Shown: piece by piece, positions 8,801 to 10,125 of the stretch
Layout: each line of letters begins with the position of its first letter
Position numbering within the stretch: position 1 is the first letter of the stretch
Origin: Planctomycetaceae bacterium
GTDB taxonomy: Bacteria; Planctomycetota; Planctomycetia; Pirellulales; Thermoguttaceae
DNA length: 10,125 bases
Direction: 5' to 3'
Assembly (NCBI GenBank): GCA_009783865.1
Contig: WRCR01000117.1
Coordinates: 1 to 10,125 of the forward strand
Made by a program: the position numbers and the translations under genes
Notes under the pieces: model-generated
Database searches by the model: none
Told to the model about the DNA's origin: nothing
Seen by the model: only the letters and a program-made list of their open reading frames with translations

Positions 8801-10125
8801 TCAAGTCGTGAATATCCGCCGCTGCGTCAGCCCGAAAAGTAAAAGATGACGAAGGACTTGACGGAAAACGAATTTCCCAAACCGTTCCTTGCGCCGCTTG
8901 AGCAGCAGGCAATTTAGTCAGTGATTGCGATAAAATTTCGTCCAATTCCTTATCGGATAATTCCCGCGCCTGTATCGGAAGCAGTTCGCTGTCCGTATTC
9001 CAATTCAAGGCAAACTTATTTTTTGCCGACGGATTGAAAAAAACATAAACCTTGTCGATTTTTGAATCAGCCGGATTGCATCGAAATTGATACGCAGCGG
9101 TTATTCTGTTTTCCCTTAATAAAAACGAAGCGTCAATTTCTCCCGAATAAACGGGATTCAACTGTTCCATGCGGAAAAGAACATTTTTTGTTTTTGTATT
9201 GAGCAGAAACAGATTTCCGCGCGGCATCGTTGACTGCATAGCGGAGAACTGCCGATACAAAGGAGAATTGCCGGGAATACTGATTTCCTGCAAACTGATT
9301 TCGGGTGAAAGACATTTGAGTTGCTTCGCCGTTTCCAAAAGCAGAGCAACAATTTGTGTTTGCTCCGGCACGATGGGAATAATCAGCGGAATAAAGTCGC
9401 CCAAGTGAAAAGTATCATTTTGCGGAGAAATATAGCGTCCGAGAACTTGAATGCGCAGCGGCGGTGTCTTCGGACGAATTGCCCGATTGATTTGCACAGT
9501 AAGTATCCGGTCTGATACAGGATGATTCGGGGTGCGGATAACATCCCATGAAATAACATCTTCGGAAACCGCTTTTACTGTGTTGACTGCCCATTCTTTT
9601 GAAACCGGAAATTGGAAAACATAAAGTTCGCCGTCCTTAACGCTGCAATCAAGCGTCATGTTGCAGGTAATTTCGGTATCGGAACACAGTATTTGAGCGG
9701 TGCTGTTGACTAAAGCGGCTGGTTCCTGCCTTGAAAGATAAACTATATTGGCAGCATCCGGCTGAAAATATTGGAAGGTAAATGTTTCGCGGCTCGTCTG
9801 ATTAAACGGGGCGGAAACCGTCTGCACTCCATCTATACACTCCATTTTCTTTACCCGAAGATACTTGTGAACGAAAATATCGCAGCGGGTTTCCGTCCAG
9901 AAAACATTCGGCGAAGCCAAACGAATTCGCGGCAGTTGCCAATCCTTATCCGACACAAGGGGCGCAAGGGCTTTTACCGAAATCTGTTGTACACCGGACT
10001 TTCCGCCGCTCTGCGGAGTACATTGAATTACCGTCATTTCCTTTTCTGAATTCTCCTCTTTTGACACCATTGGATTCCATTGAATCGGTCTGTCATTTTG
10101 AGTAATATCGAAAACCTTGAGCGTA
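2871..10125 (-). CDS. Giant beta-rich membrane-anchored protein of two similar units (5' end outside window)
   Basis: The frame runs unbroken from the right edge to TAA at 2873-2871, at least 2417 codons. Residues below are counted from the in-frame ATG at 10070-10068, but 18 further codons upstream of it are also open, so the start is probably outside. Order of parts: extracytoplasmic beta-rich region 1-930 with helical stretch about 690-745; membrane helices about 933-950, 957-975 and 980-998; positive and then charged linker 999-1059; export-type helix 1061-1081 ending in V-C-S-C; second beta-rich region 1085-2140; helical stretch about 2145-2260; membrane helices about 2322-2341, 2356-2371 and 2373-2388. 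The positive-inside rule puts both large regions outside the cytoplasm. The beta-strand style matches large uncharacterised planctomycetal proteins I know of, so a cell-envelope structural or adhesive role is plausible. No nucleotide-binding, protease or redox motif was seen. Coding is certain; function is unknown. Confidence 0.9.
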   Translation of the reverse strand, partial: TLKVFDITQNDRPIQWNPMVSKEENSEKEMTVIQCTPQSGGKSGVQQISVKALAPLVSDKDWQLPRIRLASPNVFWTETRCDIFVHKYLRVKKMECIDGVQTVSAPFNQTSRETFTFQYFQPDAANIVYLSRQEPAALVNSTAQILCSDTEITCNMTLDCSVKDGELYVFQFPVSKEWAVNTVKAVSEDVISWDVIRTPNHPVSDRILTVQINRAIRPKTPPLRIQVLGRYISPQNDTFHLGDFIPLIIPIVPEQTQIVALLLETAKQLKCLSPEISLQEISIPGNSPLYRQFSAMQSTMPRGNLFLLNTKTKNVLFRMEQLNPVYSGEIDASFLLRENRITAAYQFRCNPADSKIDKVYVFFNPSAKNKFALNWNTDSELLPIQARELSDKELDEILSQSLTKLPAAQAAQGTVWEIRFPSSPSSSFTFRADAAADIHDLMRLPLAALPFAVQQKGGVRVISPRATNYQIVNSRLTTVPLPSPKEDEYQIIRAAFRYSPMEEFRRQETSPLMLKQVPASDLPPSSWVWLQRNSRRYESSGFLNNNTLFFLENRGKENLRITLPNNVSHENILAVRIGEERAVWYPVLNKNADEGDVITVPLPERQRFVCIALEYSQQTKPQLKQKSNPSNQPVPDVPVIESEKILWYPPELDVTVYDRDELRQSGSSFGDSFFVSKAAAYQLPDSNFRPLAFSFWYELFTEDIHRKEAVQAAKTFLRFLEITAATLNETSAEGGMPKAEAEFNWITLQKKERLLSEMLADESIQSTKAGKRKDSPPFFKIMIDKPAFHYYGISPKSPVLIEGSLANFNGNDVLEQNHLLLFVAVNYNSGGVPEYTFYLTSVLTAAMNKYFDSKPIGNNIRFMPDSKKILPNSSARAAAKISLQNEQNISAVMSRSDWITLNDWTQKSAEAVFPWKVPLHQIEPYSDAANWFAAEIPTDKIVTIFIARRVVTNAEYFLAFLAALALTWKRPFSSPLFMLLLLLLCEIAARELPACYTGIPSGCFLGILVSFGFVLIRKRAGKKKSALVHRPVDDDSQEYEVSVEPQSHEEKKENVEALSAGTLLHRYIHSENKNGGKPPLIFWLFFTLGITALGITVCSCTTSFGAETVTGKDTQPVSPADLPDKNKPPEPFRVFYPTDGVQKVVENFVWIPERFYQYLHKNTQRKPAGQQYNWSIERAEYIGVLTTATLSGDLNVSEFKAVYEIILNENKANIILPPLPLLQDGATWDSMPIQPIWEINKTQNGKEPSTAAPFSVAENTQQKERLLAFNIENERKGRHRLELLLDIKSVSADMLRKVCFDIPKVPNAVLTLTVPINAPEINITNCCGSISFSDSALQYEAQIGPSDKCSFSWSDIQYGGAPATIEADTLFKLRTRPLQLRAKFRCRIDGRKVNFINLMTDPNWQLSGQYHCEEFPIEHIETYSIAGKDSADSQQKITRLVFKTPVSGSVTIQAGFVLKDFSGIGNIGLPQIRLADAKTGKAMLAVLDSPSLDIDIPKESLTSGFDSLWSAKSGSGPSETADTREITPATSADAPAEHKLAVYDLTATPPSWTLSLKTKKETPTLSLQHFCCFDLGGTNLVTNASLHSNSDVFQQRFSIPHSVQINAVNVYDSLNNPVDCTWSSIPGTPETPDEKYTVFFKRPLSGQYQMSIGTFIPTAEVTVDPKTKAQDLPLLTFDNVELTEEKLYFYRTISVIADLFVPQTGWKKQEEKPATPPKFADAVFLSSWLKQMESTADNTSAQPDNTHPDRLSAHVSPNRPSVRSETITALYRDTATDSWSIVYDILWNISQGELSEIRYLWDERCGTILSVEPAVQFNLEQKERSLQLVIRREELSAEKFTGRVHLRIKTVLNTADGIISVPKIQPVLEDSIRFNNKNYVVLPRQSSDIAIPWNYSSLTPVDTNSIEHLKNLIFSRFDEVSSEVVSSSGVLIQPVLDVRREIRPETTLSAIFSPFSATGTEVFRDNRLPADAVFLQATSDDFTCSITQKNERPAATLYDIRYSVSDSGALFGVLTADIKSLGNDSCILTLPPNSELLQIASSGVCSEGIRLMDRRWKISLFSSSYPQRIIVVFRCRQPKDKPQDTKQFLSAVLPVFENVDIQGTLWSFSFSPAASLRKRTERRIQTENLLFDISVIQEKTVAADTLSLPLKTEDIAEHFNGQRLLSGADRSQTLLKLNLVRLNNLLFLMDSLPKPVLGQTDEFRNWAGEWNSVWGGLAAQINGLRIEYPNAILAEGLAVIHTKLEENELFPARKRNISEMLEAMNPADKSLQALLLRKKYLTTNPSPRTELNQVYLTPSALFPQNIVGNETYGEIFGTANGNIKEIRLTQQIPSTDWFSTLLFQSITGGIFFVLLIILLSKLQFSNLLLQFPHFWGIIAGVLLWCFIYMEIAAAAVIGLSLLSLFFRPLTSPAQTNG
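2907..3113 (-). other. C-terminal membrane helices of the giant protein
   Basis: This encodes residues 2320-2388. There are hydrophobic segments at about 2322-2341 (SITGGIFFVLLIILL), 2356-2371 (FWGIIAGVLLWCFIYM) and 2373-2388 (IAAAAVIGLSLLSLFF). Only 11 residues follow, so the protein ends at the membrane. Three helices after an outside domain mirror the three helices that close the first unit, although this cluster lacks the long positive tail. Confidence 0.7.
3114..6803 (-). other. Second extracytoplasmic unit of the giant protein
   Basis: This covers residues 1090-2319. It opens with a Pro-rich stretch (about 1090-1110) and then a domain with WIPERFYQYLHK and a beta region around ANIILPPLPLL (about 1194-1204). 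Many beta-strand blocks follow. A module with NISQGELSEIRYLW (1770-1783) recalls the first unit. Another runs from VFLQ (1955-1958) through CILTLPPN (2008-2015) to VVFRCRQP near 2055. The closing helical segment (about 2145-2260) contains RKRNISEMLEAM, comparable to KKERLLSEML in the first unit. A Ser/Thr/Pro/Asp-rich low-complexity stretch lies around residues 1695-1730. Confidence 0.6.
6804..7274 (-). other. Central membrane cluster and junction between the two units
   Basis: This encodes residues 933-1089. Three hydrophobic helices (YFLAFLAALALTW; PLFMLLLLLLCEIAA; GCFLGILVSFGFVLI) are followed by RKRAGKKK, a strong cytoplasmic stop signal. About 50 polar residues rich in Glu, Asp and Lys follow, then GKPPLIFWLFFTLGITALG and the ending V1079-C-S-C1082. 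That last part looks like a signal peptide or lipoprotein start embedded in the middle of the protein. The linker has no Met codon and no plausible alternative start close to the helix, so the frame is read through as one polypeptide on present evidence. Confidence 0.65.
7275..10125 (-). other. First extracytoplasmic unit of the giant protein
   Basis: This covers residues 1-932 plus the 18 open codons upstream. It begins inside what looks like a beta domain (MTVIQCTPQSGG, then LPRIRLAS near residue 46). A module with CSVKDGELYVFQF and W at 142-160 follows. A second module runs from WVWLQ (509-513) through ENLRITLPNN (539-548) to about 600, ending in IALEYSQQ. A helix-rich segment (about 690-745, FWYELFTEDIHRKEAVQAA to KKERLLSEML) precedes a juxtamembrane beta region. 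No signal peptide is visible, which fits the missing 5' end. Confidence 0.6.

Noticed and set aside
4193..9515. Many plus-strand open frames of 60-143 codons, for example 5377-5769 and 8418-8849
   Set aside because: They lie wholly opposite the unbroken giant gene, overlap one another in several frames and encode composition-skewed, Arg/Ser/Cys-rich sequence with no recognisable domain. They are antisense shadows.

Overview
The window looks like chromosomal DNA of a planctomycete (Planctomycetota) of moderate GC content, possibly a gut or rumen lineage. This is inferred from three things. One is a response regulator with an N-terminal excisionase-type HTH and a C-terminal REC domain. Another is a YqaA/DedA protein of the planctomycetal type. 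The third is a giant, beta-rich, membrane-anchored protein whose sequence style I associate with that phylum. Starts without a clear Shine-Dalgarno sequence fit the same picture. No sequence search was possible, so the taxonomy is an inference.

Plus strand, 1-2867: the 3' part of a B12-binding-type radical SAM gene (1-1078), then a near-consensus sigma70 promoter just after its stop (1084-1118). An HTH-REC response regulator follows (1234-1815), and after a 59-bp gap a YqaA/DedA-family membrane protein (1875-2867). The YqaA gene carries an extra in-frame block of exactly 360 bp (120 codons), bounded by a 6-bp direct repeat. Removing the block on paper restores an ordinary 210-residue YqaA protein.

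Minus strand, 2871-10125: one uninterrupted reading frame of at least 2417 codons. It ends 3 bp from the YqaA stop (tail to tail) and stays open to the right edge of the window, so its true start is probably outside. The product has two large extracytoplasmic, mostly beta-strand units. Each unit ends in a helical stretch and a cluster of membrane helices. The units are joined by a charged, probably cytoplasmic linker and a second export helix with a lipobox-like end. Similar motif order in the two halves suggests a fusion or duplication of two related genes. No catalytic motif was recognised.

There is no RNA gene, CRISPR array, insertion sequence or obvious rho-independent terminator. The regulator and the YqaA gene may be co-transcribed from the promoter at 1084-1118. 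Nothing in the sequence ties the giant protein functionally to the plus-strand genes. The strongest leads are the giant duplicated membrane protein and the precise domain insertion in YqaA.
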